A DNA stretch of 64,000 nucleotides from Astrothelium macrocarpum (taxonomy: Eukaryota > Ascomycota > Dothideomycetes > Trypetheliales > Trypetheliaceae): assembly GCA_021030915.1 (NCBI GenBank), contig JAGEMR010000037.1, positions 177,206 through 241,205 on the forward strand, given 5' to 3'. Shown here in pieces: positions 12,127 to 26,300 of the stretch. The notes below the pieces were generated by a model. That model did not search any database, had not been told where the DNA came from, and worked only from the letters and a program-made list of their open reading frames with translations. The first letter of the stretch is position 1. Every line of letters begins with the position of its first letter. The position numbers and the translations under genes were made by a program.

Positions 12127-12668
12127 AGCATAGATAGGTACAGCTAGTAGCTCAGGGGGGCCGGCAGCATTTCGTTAAATCCTGTTCTTGAATAGCAGGT
12201 TCATCTTGGGCCAGACAGGCATGCTATGACTGCAATTTCCCATCTGTCTTGACATCACTTCCTTACGCACTTTCCGGCTGCGAGTCACGAAGCTTCTGTG
12301 CTTATGAGAACTAAATGAAAGCGGCCTTTTCATTCCTTAAGAATAGAAAGGGGAAAGGAAAGAATCCTCTATTGCGCAAACGCTAGTCTATATGCACATT
12401 AATAGATACTATTTTCGTTCTTCTTATAAGCAAGGACCAGCTCCGTGAACACTAGCGTCTTCCTTCATGTTGATTCTTTATATCCAGGACGTCGCTTTGA
12501 TGGGAGAAGCTCAATGGGAATGGTGGCAAATCACATTTGTCCCATATTTCAACTGTGCATTATACTCCCGCAGTCCCCGCCTCAGCTTCTGACAGTCGTG
12601 CTTGTACATCTCTTTATTTCTCTTGCAGTGTCTGCAACCTGTCTGCCTCTTTCATCTCTGCTGAAAAT
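12127..12668. other. Intergenic region
   Basis: Region between the SDR stop and the C-terminus of the minus-strand membrane protein gene. No repeat, RNA gene or conserved frame was recognised; plus-strand frames at 12445-12867 are shadows of the minus-strand gene or chance. Confidence 0.6.
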
Positions 12669-14443
12669 TCAAGAGCTCTCCTCTTCCAGCCTGTTCACAT
12701 CACTCTTCCTATCCTCGTATTTCAAGCGAGTGGATGTGGGCTCGAGTTCAGCATTGGCCTCGGTTTTATTTGCGTCAACCGATCGACATTCTTGCCCTCT
12801 GCTATCGGCTTTAGTCAAATTGGGCGGATCAGACAGCAAGGCAGGATTTGGTTCTGAGACCACTTGAGTAACATTCGGACCAGGCGGATTCGCTGAGTCT
12901 GGTTTCTCTGTTTGCGCTGCTGACGTCGGCGAAGCGGTCCGAAGAGGACTGGGAGACTGAAATGATAGATTTTGCGCTGGTCGTGTTGGTGCTAGGTTTA
13001 AGTTTAGTTCACGTGAGTCTGCTTCTGCTGGACCTGGCAGATCGGCGGAAAGTTCAGCTGAGGGGGCGCAAGACTCTTGAGGCATTTCATGGATAGTATG
13101 GTCAGTGTCTGCTTCTAATATAGGGCCGAAAGAACCCATAGCGCCAATATTGTACGATGCGGAGGCGCCTGTACTACCTTCGAGACTACCTTCGAGTTCT
13201 GGTTTCCGGCCATGCGGAAGGTCGTTTGTCTCGTCCCGGCGACTCTGCGAGTCACCATGATTACGTCTGTAGACCCTATATGCGAGAAGAAGACTTATTA
13301 TTGTTAGAATGAACCCTACAACCGCGATAACTATGCCCACAATCTGCCCGGTTCCTAGATCGTGATTGTCAGGTTGTGCTGAATTCGATGGCGTCGTACC
13401 AAGGCTGACAGAGCTAGTCGGTGGAGTTATAGAAGCTCGAATAGAAGTTGATGGAATCTCAGTTGCTATTGTCTTCGTAATTGTCTGAAAAGAAACAGCA
13501 TTTGACGGGCCAGACACTGCTGCGCTCGATGTTGTTGCGCTTGGGGTTGTTAATAACATAGCAGTGCCGGAGCTCGTGCCCTCCCCAGGAATAGGCTCGT
13601 CAGGTCCGATTAGTGTTTCTACAATAGTACTCCTACTTAGTTCAACAGCAGCGCCTGAACTAGTACCGCCTCTATTTCATGAATTAGACAATAACGCAAT
13701 GAGGTCAATAAGAAACAGAAGCTCGGTCTGTTACGTACTCGGATAGACCTCGTCGTCGTTCCCAATGGGCACCTCTGGAGAGGGGGAAGAGGCCCGTCGC
13801 CCAACCTGTTCTCTCAAGTTTCCCAAAATCTATCTCGCATTTGACATGTATTGTCACAAGGTCGTGTAGGGCGGTGGTAGCGACAATATTGACTGGTATC
13901 ATGGTGGAATGAACGGCGATCTGAGACTGGGCACTAATTGGAGAAGCTTCAGATTGAAGATCATTGTACAAGTCATGCATCGGTCGTACCTGTCAAAGCC
14001 CATGGAATTCCAACCCATCGTAACGTTAAGGTTTACAAGAAGCTCGTTCTCTCCCGTCGTATCTCTCTCACTGATGTCTGCTTCATATTGTGGGATCCGA
14101 AGTGCTGCGTAGCCCTGAACAGAAGCGGCAAAAACAATGTCGTCGGGGACTCTATTCGCGACTATGGTAGCTTGTGATCTGCTTCAAAGAAAATTAGCTT
14201 GGCGAAGAGCATTGCTCTGGAAGTGCTATGACAGTACTCGTAGCGTTGATCAGGCTTCCAGGCCCTTGCGAAGATTTTGACACTTCCAACATCCATGTCT
14301 TTGTTCTCGTACATAGTTGTATCGTGCTGCTTATTAGCATTACTTAGAGCGCAATATGTAATGTGAAGTGAATCATCAATTAGATGAACTAGCTCGGGGA
14401 ATTCCATGTTTGTTGATAATATCAATCGACAAAAAAGTTGCAA
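12669..14443 (-). CDS. Single-pass membrane protein with Ser/Thr-rich ectodomain (5' exons uncertain)
   Basis: The 3' exon (12669 to about 13672) is well supported. A Ser/Thr/Pro-rich segment is followed by one transmembrane helix (GQIVGIVIAVVGFILTIISL), a basic stop-transfer (YRVYRRNH) and a long hydrophilic acidic tail. This is the layout of fungal wall-stress-sensor or Mid2-like proteins. Upstream, an acceptor at about 13673 and a donor GTACGT near 13736 keep the frame. A coding-like stretch at about 13985-14150 (FAASVQGYAALRIPQYEADI) and a frame at 14162-14443 may be further exons. I could not close a complete model or find a signal peptide. The function is unknown. Confidence 0.5.
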
Positions 14444-15395
14444 GGATCTTGCTTCAAATCACTGCCATATGATCCATAAGGCCCAAAAGGTCCCTCACGA
14501 TTCGAAGAAGCGAGGCTGCTTTATATATGACTCAACAGAGGTCAGCTCAGCCCGCCCAGGATATCTAGCGCAAGTTTATTTTTCCAGTAGGCCGTCGTGC
14601 AATATCATGTATTGCATCCAGCACTGCGACCGAAAAATTCCGACTGACCCATAGTGGGATTTGACATCGTAACCAATCATATGGTGCGAATGAACAGAGC
14701 TGCCATGTTGCCATGCAATCGCCGGGGTGTGTCAATCGAGATGTCAGTTCTGAGCGAGGCAGACAATTCAGCACGGTCCCCCACCATACTATGTCTCGGC
14801 CAACCAACTGCGTTTGAACTTAGAAGAGTTTGCCATCGAACCCTTGCACCTCAACCTTCTGACAAAGTCGCACTGATCCTGTATTTGGGGCTCATGTCGA
14901 ATGATGAATTTGTAAGATTCTAGTTGGACCTGTTCTCTCAGATCTAGAGGCAGGAGGATTTCACAATTGAAGAAAATGCATGAGAATCAGTCAACAGAAA
15001 AGCATGGTCGATCATTTCCAGCGGACTGTTTCTTGGTACAATATACTTTTTGCAGGAAGGAGATCCAGGATTTATGATTGCCCAGGCCAGAGATTACTGT
15101 GTGTGGAAAGAAAAGGAAGTAGGGTAAATAATTGGGCTAGGATGTGGATTTGTCGGTGGCTTTGGATTTATGTCGTCGTCGAATGTCGTTTTTGAAGATA
15201 TGAAGAGAACGCAGTGGAAATTCGGAGAAAAGCGCGCAAGATTCATGGGGAAATATCGATTTCGTAGACACTGAAAGGGTGACAACACAACACGGCGACT
15301 CGAAAATCATCTAGGTCCTTGAAGCTGATTCACCAGGAGTTCCCGTGACCCTGATGCTATGATCCATCTGAACGTAGAATTGAGCTTGAATGTCA
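14444..15395. other. Intergenic region
   Basis: Shared upstream region of the membrane-protein gene and the 3' side of the rhodopsin-like gene. A TATATAAAG box on the minus strand near 14520 could serve the 12669-14443 gene. No other feature was recognised. Confidence 0.45.
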
Positions 15396-16809
15396 TCAAT
15401 GTATTGGGGAATGATAGATTTCGCTTACTCTGGAGGAGCTCATAGGGTTCTCAGGACGAATTCCATCGGAGTTGCTGGCAGTTGGCGCGATATCCTTCAA
15501 CGCTAACCCGTCTTCCTCTTCTTTGATAGATTCGATACTTCGTGTTGGTTGCATAGAGCCGTTTATGTGAAGCTTGTCAATGAAACTCTGGATTCCTGTC
15601 ATCGTTCCACTGGGTATATTTGGGAGCCCCTCATCGCTCTCAGTAGATGCTCTGCCTTTATGAGTGACGGTATTAGTCTCTTTCATAGCGAATCTCCTTG
15701 GAAACGGCAAGTGGAAGAGCTTCACCGCTCGGCTGCTCCAAGTGAAATGGCTGCGTTCAGTTTGCCGTCCTCTGTCCTCTTGTGCGTTTCTTCTCGCAAT
15801 GAAGAGTGTGCGAAAGGCCGTTACCGCAGTGAGGATGATTCCAGCATCGGCTTCAATGAATTGCCAAAAAACAATCCATAATGCATCAAGCTTTCCCCTG
15901 TACAGCATTCCTGCCGCCCGAACGACCGTAAAGACCACTGTGACTGTTGCCAAACACAGAGAACTCGTAAGAGCAATTTTTTGTGTCCACCGGATTCGGA
16001 CCTTGCAGATGAGGTATACGGGGACTATTAAAACTACAGCTGATTGAGCCCTTGTCTGTTAATCGTTGGATGTTTTAGGATAACGCTTACTCATGATGTT
16101 TCCAATGATATCCAAAACCATCTGAGAGATAAAATTGTTGATAGCGTGTTTCAAGCCCCCTCCAGACTCGCATTTTATCAGTAGTTGTGCTATACCTTAA
16201 ATCAGTAATGCTTTGTGGGATTTTCGGTAAAATCATGTAGGAGAAACAATACGTACAAGTTTTGGTGCTGGAAAAGTGCGGATAGCTCAGGACACTAGCT
16301 GCTATACCGTACGCTAGTATCCCAATATTGAATATCAGGACTACCCACCAGTACTGCGTGAGGCCCGGCATTCGATCAATCAACTTTCTGAACAGCGCCA
16401 AAAAGCTCATCTTCACGGAGCCAATAGCCAGCCAAGCAAGTATGCTGCTCACGAGGAAAATTTTCCTTTGGTAGTAATAAGAAAATTCGGGAGAATTGTC
16501 CAGCGGCACGGGGCTTAAGCCCGAAATGAGGCCCTCGAACACATACATTGACTCCACAATAGTCAGCATGAGCACGTTGGCAACGACTACGGAACATAGT
16601 CCGACAAGTAAGAATGCATCGTCGATGCTGAGCTCATGATGTACGTGAATTCGGATGTAGAAGCGGGCACCGGTGCTAATGATACTCAGTGCCAGAAGCA
16701 CCGAAGTGGTTATCTAGTTGTTGTTAGCTTGATCGAAATATGAATTGACATGCGTATGCACGGTAAATGCTCCTTTGGGAATCCGCCCTGCAGCATCGTA
16801 AATATGCAT
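15396..16809 (-). CDS. Rhodopsin-domain integral membrane protein (Pth11/SAT4-like)
   Basis: Four exons (16809-16762, 16713-16257, 16189-16091, 16039-15396) join in frame to 415 residues, typical for this fungal family. It has about seven hydrophobic segments, ending with the helix around ADAGIILTAVTAFRTLF, then a long hydrophilic cytoplasmic tail. The family is annotated as fungal rhodopsin-domain proteins. Some members (Pth11) act as G-protein-linked receptors, most are uncharacterised. It lacks the N-terminal CFEM domain. The start MHIYDAAGRIPKGAF sits in a 48-bp first exon. Intron lengths are 48, 67 and 51 bp. The gene appears intact. Confidence 0.85.
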
Positions 16810-18537
16810 AGTAGAGAATTCTGTTTCTTGGTCAATTACGACGTTTGTTTTAGATAGCAGAGAAAACCCGAGGACTGAAGCCAGTTACTTCCATGGTGCC
16901 AACGTCCTTCTAGATGTTTAAAAGGTATGGCAATCCGCTGGTTCCTTTTTACACAGGCGGCGAGGCCGGAAGGGCCGAAAGCTGCAAGAACTTCTCGATC
17001 AGGAAGAGAGCAAGGATGAAGACATTTTTGAATCAGTTTTCCTGAGACTAGTCAGCGACCTGAAAGCTGCAGGAATTTCTTTTCAAAAAGCGAGCAAGGG
17101 TAAGGGTATCATTGCAGCTAGCTTCCTGGAACCTGTCCGCGGGTTGTAAAGCCCTTACGAGAGGATGTGTAAGGAACGCAATAGGATAGTCAAGAAACAA
17201 TCCTCCTCTATATTCGGATCCGCTATTTTCAAATGTTCAAAAGATGCCAGTGTAGGAGTTAAACGCCTCGAATGCGAGATAGGAAGATAATTGGGCGTCC
17301 AGGACAGGGCGTCGCCTATCAGGACCAGACACCGCGCGCTCAGAAGGTAGATAAGACGCTGGAAGCAGCCACATACTCACGTGACGCTTTCAACTTCATT
17401 GCAGCCCAGCCTGTGTAACAAGAGATTATCTTGGCGTGGGGTTAACCTCATGCAAACCTGCATCGAGTTGCTGACAACACAACACAACGAATCCCTCGTA
17501 GGTGAGCGGAATATTCCGTCTGCGATTTGAAGCATTCAAACCCACTTATTTTCCGGCTGCGTTGCACGTGTCGCACATCACTGGAACCATTGAAGTCTCT
17601 CGCACCGTCAGAGAAAGGCACCAGTCGGCGAAATTGCGTCCACTATATTATTGTCAACGGCGGATAAAGACTGGAAGCCCATTTGACTTATTGTTTCTCG
17701 GAGCTTTTGTACGTGAATCGAATTTGCTTTGGCCTGAATAACACACCATCTGCTTCCAATAATTGATTTCGTAGAGAAGCGAATTTGCGGCATTTGCTTG
17801 CTGAGTCGAGGAATTGAGAAATGGTCCAACAGCGTTGGTGTACTTTTCAGTATCAAAGCTTGTGTTGAATAAGAAATGGATGAAGGCTATTCCGCCCAGC
17901 CCAATGTTTTTGTTTTGTCCCTAACACAAGGATCACCTTGTTGGGCGACTCATGTGTCCTCCCTGGTCCACAAGGCTTATGTAAACTCATTATTGGCACT
18001 GTGCCTGGTACGTCTCGACAGCGATGATGTGATTGTAAATCACAGGATATTGACAGGGCAGCGAAATCGCTACCATTCATGATGGCCATAAGATGACAAG
18101 TCAAACACCTTTTTGGGTGTAGTGTAGGGCCTCATGCGTAGCGCAAGTACAAAGCGTAGATTTGATCCAGGACCAGGGGGTGGTAAATGTAATCGAGACC
18201 TGCTAGGATCTAGATAGGATCTAGATAAGCTCGAATTTCAACCCTGGCGTTTCCGGAATAAGTAACGGGGCCAAAAATTGGGCTCCTGCTGAAGTACTAC
18301 CTGGACTTGCCCAGACTGCGCCGGCTCATACAGCCACCGCTCAGAATAGCTTCCTTATGACATCGGGTTGGAAATAAGCTACTCAAGATTATAAATAAGA
18401 ACACAATCTAGTGAATCTGGCCATTACAAATGAGTGCTCTGGCAATTGGAAGGGGTTGAAGTCGAAAGCGACAAAAACGAAATCGTTCTATTCTAGAAAT
18501 CCAGTGCTTAAGCAGAAGATACTCAGTTTAGTAAGCA
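16810..18537. other. Gene-poor intergenic region
   Basis: About 1.7 kb with several short frames on both strands, none with recognisable domains or exon-like joins. A minor direct repeat 'ggatctagata' is seen near 18210-18230. I see no mobile element end or RNA gene. Confidence 0.6.
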
Positions 18538-21500
18538 TTAATCGTCATCTAGCGACGGAGCCTTCTGATAGCTCTCGCCGACATCTCCGAAGGCCTGCGG
18601 TACCTTTTCTGACAGATTGACAGCAACAAATGACTTTGGCAACTTTACCCTGTCACGAAATGAGCCTAATAGTCTGTGAGTGAGGGTAAGTTCGACGCTT
18701 ACGTGTGGAATTTGGCCCGGAGAGTCTCTATCACTTGTTTCCAGTCGCCATGATCCGTCAAGCTTCGACGTGGCGCACAGCCAATACAATGCTTCGAATC
18801 CAATTGCCTGTCAATAGTCAGCATCGATCCTCATGACAAGTACAATTCAACGTACACATCAAGTGGATCAAAGGTATGACAACCAGGCGAGATGGTGATG
18901 CGAATGCTATAATTAAAGGAGTTTGGTTCATCGCTCGACGTTGCGTTCTGGCTTTCGTACAGCTCAAAGCATATCTGACTCAGATAATCGAGTTCCGGGA
19001 TGGCGTTTCGTTGAATCTTCGTGTGAATACCGCCTTCCAAGATGCAATTCATCAACGTGTAGATGTGGCTTTCCTTCGTGAAGTAGATGAAGCTCTTCGG
19101 TGCTTCCGAAGCTTGGACTTCTTCCAGATCGGTCACGATCTCTTGTAACAAGGGCAGTGATGTCAACAAACCAATCTCAAGCTTCTCGGAATCCGTAATG
19201 CCATACTCTTGTGGACCGATGAAATCGAAAAGGACCTTAGACAGAGTATACAATTCGCGCAACTTCTCGAGGCGAGCATCCATCTTGGCCTTGGATTTTC
19301 CATTGCCGACAAACAGATTAAAGTAAGATTCAGACATGTAGTCTACCCCACTTGGACTCGAGGTGCTTGCTTGACTTTTGCTCGTCGTTGCATGGGTTTC
19401 TGAACGTCGGCGAAAGCCCATTCGGTGGACAATACCAGTCTTCTCGGCCGATTTTTCAGACGAGCTACGGTCCTTGATATCTAAATTAGTGTCAGAGCCG
19501 GACTTCACAGGAACCAAGTCTGGTTCTGAAAGCCGCTCTGGCTCCATTGTGATCTCACCGAGAGGCTCTTCAACCAGGAAATTGGCATCGGGAGTGAATA
19601 CCCACTCAAGAAATTGCCGATTATGCAGCGCGTCAAACTTCATAGTGTCGTACAACTCGGAGATCTTGCTAGGATCAACCTTTTCAGAGTCACAGAACTC
19701 CGAAAAGATCTTTTCCCATCGTTCCTTGAACAGTTCGGCGTCTTCTCCGCAACACCAGCGAGCTTGAATGCTTGAAGAGGTTTGAGACTGAGAGAATTGA
19801 CCTCCAACACTGGATGCAGGAGATGAGGCTGATGGATTTGCAATTGCGGACAAGGACGTCACTGCTCCAGATTGTATTTTGTTGTAATTATGACGCATCA
19901 CCTTGCGATGGAAGTGCATTAGTTGAACAACTTTTTTCACAACAATGTAAGGTTCCGGAAAATTATCTTTTGGCCATGCAAATTGAGAGGGCGCTTTGTT
20001 TCCTTCACGTAACAGCGTCTTCAATTTCTTCTTGACTTTGTCACTCTCATCCTTGGCTGCATTGGAATCGTCGAGCAGATCCTTGCGAACTTTACAAAAG
20101 TCGGGTGGCACATCTTTTTGATTCAGGAATGAGGCTGCAAAGATCTGTGCACTTGTGGTGACTCGTCGCTCAGAACTTGTAAAGACAGAGACATCTTCAA
20201 GGACACCTTTATTCATAAGGAGCAAGTCATTTCTGTAACTTTCACCAAGTTCCTGGGCTTGATATCTGGCCGAATGGGTTGGCTCGCCACCCCATTTGAT
20301 GATGAGCTGTAGCTTTTCAAGGGTAAGATTATGCTCAACCGCGGATATTCGCGATATAGTGACATCTGATATTGAGTCACTACGCGTTTGAGGGCGGGCG
20401 TCAACAGGGACGGCACAACCGTCAAAAGTATCCGGAGCGAATTCCTTTGGCCCGAGACTTGGCCTGTCAGCCGGCGTAGCCTCCGATTTTGGACCGGAAT
20501 CGTCTGTTGGACTCGGGAGAAGAGCTGTAGGAGAGGGGATGGTCATCTCTTCTTGCTTCTTTTTGCGGAACATGGGTTTGATCTGAACTTTTGTTCCAGC
20601 CCATTGGCCTTTTCTGATCAAAGAGTTCTTCAAGAGATTGAGCTTGCCAGGATCCTCAATGCCCTCCTTTTGAGCCTGCGTCACAGCTTCCAGAACACTA
20701 TTGAGAGCAGCCTCACCAATTAATAACACTTCTTCTTGGTGTCCCTTTAACAAGTCCACAAAAGGTCTCGAATGGAATGTAAATTTAAACTTTTGTTTCG
20801 GCGTTCTATCTGCATGGCGAATGACCGAGACCATTCCCTTGAGCTTCCATTGAGACTTCGATGCTGGCGGAGGTATGTTTTCGGATTGTTGAGAAGACGC
20901 CATGACTTTCTTAGGAGTAAGCTCCTCACTTCTTGAACCTACAGCAAGTGGAGGCAGCATTTCAGATTGTCCAGAAGTTATTGAGGAAGCTCTGGGTGAA
21001 ACAGGCTTTTCTAGGCTCGGTGGTGAGGTGAGTGAAGGACCATGAGAACGCGAACTGTGATGTAAATGATGGCCTGTTAGCCTCGAAACACTGGGAGATC
21101 GAAGGATAGACTTGAGTGCATTTCGATGGCCACCGTCACCATACTTGCGATGTCGTGTTGCTTGGTTCTTATCATTAGTATCGACTTCGCCTAACACAGC
21201 TTTGCCTTCTCGCCTATGCTTCTCACGCACAAACATGTGCTTGAGAATACTTGCACATTTATCGTAATACTCGTTATTGTCTTTGACAAAGCTCCAGCCG
21301 TTGACGTCAATTACGTAGCTTTTCTCATTGGCTCGTAAAAAATCGAAACCACAAACTCGTTGTCCAAAACCTTCGGCAATTTTAGAAGCCATCATCGACT
21401 CTTCTTGGTTGAGGCTTGTCACATATCTCACTTCTTTGCCGTGGGTATTCCTTTTGACAAGTCCATCAACTACAGGAGACTTTCTCGTCTCTGCATGACA

Positions 21501-23080
21501 GTAATCTTTGCCGACAGTATACGCCTTCACATCCTCTGATTGAGCAGATTGAAGAAATTGTTCGTAGATGTAGCTGCTGCCTTCTTCTGTGATTGAACGG
21601 GGAATGGTGAGTGAATCGTCCTTTTCCGAGCTCTTGTTATTAATCTTGCGGAATAGTCTTCTTCCAGTGCCTCCCGGGTAATAGATGTGAATGTTGTGGT
21701 CTTCTCCACTCACTGGTTTCTCGACAAATGGTTTACGCAGTACAATGCCATCAACTGAGATGGCATTATCATTATCCAACAGCTCGACTTTCTGTGGTGG
21801 TGCTTCGCCTCCGCCTGTGCCGTCTTCTGGACCCTTGAGTTTCACGCCAGTTTTCTTAAGGAGGTGTTGCGCCAATTCGGGTGATGATAGCCTTGGACCA
21901 CCGTCACGATTAATCTCGACACGGTCAGGAGTAGGAACGTTCAAACGATCCAAAATCTTCAAGCAAAGGCGTCGGTCCCAGAGGACTGTTTGCATGGGAA
22001 GATCGTTTACGCAAAAGGGCTTCCGTAAGCTCGCGTAAGCGATTGCCTTGTCCAGTGGGAATCCGTCCGAGAAAAAGGATATCAGAAAATCACAAACAGG
22101 CCAGTTCTCGACATCTTCATCCAGAATAATCTTGTCTCCAAATACAATAACTTCGAATTCCTGTTTAGAAATAAGTCGATTCAAAATATTCCGACTTGGC
22201 TTGCTGCGTGCTTTGGCGTCGAGAGCACAGACACCGATTATCCCAATAAAGGGAGATTTGTGACCGGCCGCTTTTCCATCTTTCGAGTTATGAGTAGCAC
22301 TGTCACGGCTTGGACTAGCACTGCTGGCCACCGTGCTACCACTGATCCGACGATGGCTGGTTCGGTCAGAATGGCGCGAGCTCTGCGAGTTTTGACTGGG
22401 TGGGCCCATTCCGTACTTCTGAGGCGAAGGAGACGCTTGACTGCCATACAGTGATTGAGTAGGCTGTGAGGTTGGCGGCTGCATCTGGTCTCGTCCAATG
22501 AGACCGTGCGGTGTCGACACTACCCCATTTGGGCTACTTGAGGCAGTCGCAGGCTGCGATGATGTTGGAAGTGAACCGAATGCGATCCCCTCTGGTCGGG
22601 CTAAACACTCAATCAGCGATTGCCCAAAAACCTTTGGAATGAGCAGGTACCATCCTGATCAGACGCTCCGGTGGAGCTTGGAGGTCCACTGCTCGCATTG
22701 CCTCTTGCAGAATTGTATATAGCGGAGCCAAGCGAGTACAATGAGGAAAAGGACATGCGATTGGAGTCTGAATCGCCCATGGTGGACGTGGGAAACTGAG
22801 CGGCTGCATCTGGCAAAGACAATGCATTTGACCTGGCAGAAGTGTAGCCTAAGGTAAAGCAGATCTCATCGTTGGCGGTAGCGTGGTCATGGGCCGGGTC
22901 TACTTGGGTTCCAGCGTCGGAAAAGCTGGGAGGCTTAACGAAAGGCATGGTGGGGTCGTTGGACGAAGCGGAAAAGGGCGGTGGCATTGACGTACTCGCG
23001 CGTCTGGACACATTTTTATTAGTAGACGCGCCCGTTCTCGAACTGCGCTCTTTGGATCTGGTTGCCGATCGTGTTCGCAT
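18538..23080 (-). CDS. VIP1: Inositol hexakisphosphate/diphosphoinositol-pentakisphosphate kinase (Vip1/Asp1)
   Basis: Three exons (23080-22651, 22600-18858, 18807-18538; introns of 50 bp each) give about 1480 residues. The enzyme is bifunctional. An N-terminal ATP-grasp kinase makes 1-position inositol pyrophosphates. A histidine-acid-phosphatase-like domain removes them. The kinase part is recognised from GIIGVCALDAKARSKPS onward, including DYCHAETRKSPVVDG and GFDFLRA. The phosphatase part carries the RHADRTPKQKFKF signature and the late ESHIYTLMNCIL motif. The first exon is Ser-rich and poorly conserved, and a downstream Met is an alternative start. The gene stands head to head with UTP21. 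Confidence 0.93.
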
Positions 23081-23377
23081 TTTTGGCCGGTGCTGGCGTG
23101 GTGTTTTTCTCGCCCCTTGTGTGTTTGGACGCCGGCGTTTGACAACCAGGCCCAGAAAAACATTGAGATTCGAGAGACTAAGAGGAAAATCCCCCTTGGT
23201 TCAACGATACTGAGGATCTCCATTTTCGGTATTGCGGGCGTGGTTCAATTACTCACAAAGCCAGCGTGATGGCGCGAGTGTGACCACTCCCGATTAAGGT
23301 TATCAAGCTTATCTTAGTGACGAAATTTGCCATGCACCTTCACCAAAAATTTAACGTCGTGATGATCGCTGAACGTG
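23081..23377. promoter_or_regulatory. Shared bidirectional promoter of VIP1 and UTP21
   Basis: Only 297 bp separate the start codons of two divergent housekeeping genes, so both promoters must lie here or overlap the 5' ends. No TATA box is evident, as is common for constitutive fungal genes. No specific operator is recognised. Confidence 0.6.
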
Positions 23378-26300
23378 ATGCCTTTCGTTCTCTCGCCTTC
23401 ACCGAGCAGTCCACAAGCATCCAAACGGATCAAAGTCCTATCACAAGATGAGCTTGGACGCGCACACCTTGCTTCTCGACCTTCGAAAATATTTGCCCCG
23501 TTTCGAGTATGTGCACCTGGTCATAAATACGCTTTGTTAGCTTGTGCCTGACATGATCAGACGATAGGCCTAGTATCGCCAACCCAAGTTCCTTTTACTG
23601 CGCTTCCTTTGGGCAAGACCACATTCCAAATCACCACCTCCGTTGGCCGGAGCCTACACATATATGATCTTCGACGCGGCTTGAACCTCGTCTTCATTAC
23701 AAGACCCCAAACCCCGGAAACCGTCACAGCGACCAAGGCATGGCAAGAAAAAACGCTCGCAGCTTGGGGCGGAAGCGAAGCTACATCAGCTCGGGGCATA
23801 TGGATCTTTTCAAGAGGTAGAAAAGTGGGTGAGCTTGAAAGACTCCCGGGATTGACAGAAAATGTGCGACAAATTCTTGTGTTCGGAACATGGGTTGTGG
23901 GATGTTGTTCTACCAGGATTGAAGTATGGAAGTCGACAACACTTGAGCACTATACATCCTTGACGGCACCTTATCCAGGTCCAAATGGACTGGGCAGGCG
24001 TCTCACTGGAGGCATATGTAATATGCCCACGTACTTGAATAAGATCATTGCTGGGAGAGAAGACGGAACGGTGGAGATATGGAACTTGAGCAGCAATAAA
24101 CTCATTTACACTATCTTACCCGAGTCCCCCAATTATGGAGCTGTGACTGCTATGCAACCCACACCCGCACTTTCGCTATTGGCCATTGCTTATGAAAATG
24201 GACCGCTCATTATCCACGACATACGGCATGATAAGCCCATAATAAACTTTAGATCCGTCACTCAAGGCGCCCCAATTTCATCAATCTCATTTCGCACCGA
24301 CGGTCTTGGTGCTGGGGAAGATGGCCGACGTTCAGGAGTCATGGCAACCTCTAGTCATGGTAGTGGTGATATAACTTTCTGGGATCTTAATTCTGGAGGA
24401 AGGAAAACCGGAGTTTTACCTGCCGCTCATAGTACCCCGACGAGCTCCACGAATAGCATCTCAGCGGGCATTAACAAAATTGAATTCTTACCTGGCCAGG
24501 CCATACTTGTCACTAGCGGACTGGACAATGCACTAAAATCTTGGATTTTTGATGAGACGGCACTCTCTCCCATCCCACGCATTCTTCACCAGCGCGGAGG
24601 TCATGCTGGACCAATCTCAGCTCTTCAATTTCTTCCACCCGAGTCAGAAGGGACGGAGGCGAATGGAAAGTGGTTACTCAGCGGCAGTGAGGATCGAGCA
24701 TTCTGGGGCTGGAGTCTGCGTCGGGACGGACAAAGCACAGAGTTGAGTCAGGGAGCCATCCAAGCCAAAGCAAAGAAGCGTGGCTTGTTTGGACATGGCG
24801 CATCAAATTATGGACCAGAGAGCCTAAAGGCTCCCAAAATTACGTGTATTGCGAGTAGCTTGAACCGGGATGGCGGCATTGGTGCACTACCAGGTGCTCA
24901 AGCTATTTGGAATAAATCAAACAATGCGAAGGGTAAAACTCGAGCAAATGCTGCTGATAGTAACATGACAGGATGGGAGAGCGTCGTGACAGGCCACGCA
25001 GAGGACAGGTATGCTCGAACATGGTTCTGGGGTAGAAAAAGAGCTGGTCGATGGGCTTTTCCAACTAGTGACGGTACCAAAGTAACGGTAATTACTTCTT
25101 GATCTTTCATTCGTCTAAGCGCTAACGAACCCGATAGAGCGTCGCAATGTCGCCTTGTGGCACATTTGCCCTTGTGGGATCAGATGGGGGAAGTATTGAC
25201 ATGTTCAACTTGCAATCGGGAATGCATCGCCAACAGTTTCCTGCACGGCTCACTCAGCTTCAAGCAAGACAGCTGCGGCTCCACCAGCTGCGAAAGGAAG
25301 ATGACTTGGAAGAAGACATAGACCCAAGTGACAAGAAGAAGTACATCAGGGGTCAAGGCAAGCATAGTGCTGCAGTGACTGGGCTTGCCGTTGACAATCT
25401 CAATCATATTGTAACAAGCTGTGGATTGGATGGCAAACTCAAGGTAAGAATTAACATTGCCTCCTTTGAATTGTAACTAAACTTGCATCAGTTTTGGGAT
25501 TTTGCTACTGGCCTACTCATCCATCAAATTGACTTTGTTGTCACTGGAAGGATGGTCGAAAGCTTGCGATATCATCGACCGAGTGACCTGATCGCAATAA
25601 GCTGCAACGATGGCTCGATTGCAGTTGTTGATCTTCAGACCCAACGAATAGTTCGAGGTTTATCAACTCCATCTACTACGATCACGGATTTCTGCTTCTC
25701 AAGTGATGGACGATGGATTGTCGCTGCATGCGCCGACTCAGTCATCAGAGTTTGGGATCTGCCGACTGGTCATCTTATTGACGCTAGTCGCACGCAAACC
25801 AAGTGCACAGCGATCGCTTTTTCCAATACCGGTGAATTCTTTGCAACAGCCCGCGAAGACAGCGTCGGTATTGATCTATGGACGAACCGCACCCTATTTA
25901 CACAAGCCCCGACTCGCCCAATTGAGGATGGAGAAATTGCACAACTTGACGCCCCAACCACTTCAGGCGATGGAGGCAAAGGCATCGTGGCCACAACGCT
26001 AGAAAGCACGACAGATGAACTAGCATCCCAAACAGCCGTGCCTTCAATCGAACAACTAAGCGAAGATATGATCACCCTAAGCTTAGTACCCAAAGCGCGT
26101 TGGCAAACCCTCCTCCACCTCGACCTCATCCGCGAGCGCAACAAACCCAAAGAAGCCCCCAAGGCGCCCGAAAAAGCGCCCTTCTTTCTCCCATCTCTCC
26201 AAGCACAACCAAAGCCCACCAGCGACCCCACCCAACAACCCCCCCCCGAAAAGTCCCGCGTGCTCAAACTCGACCGTTCAGCCACACAATCCCCATTCAC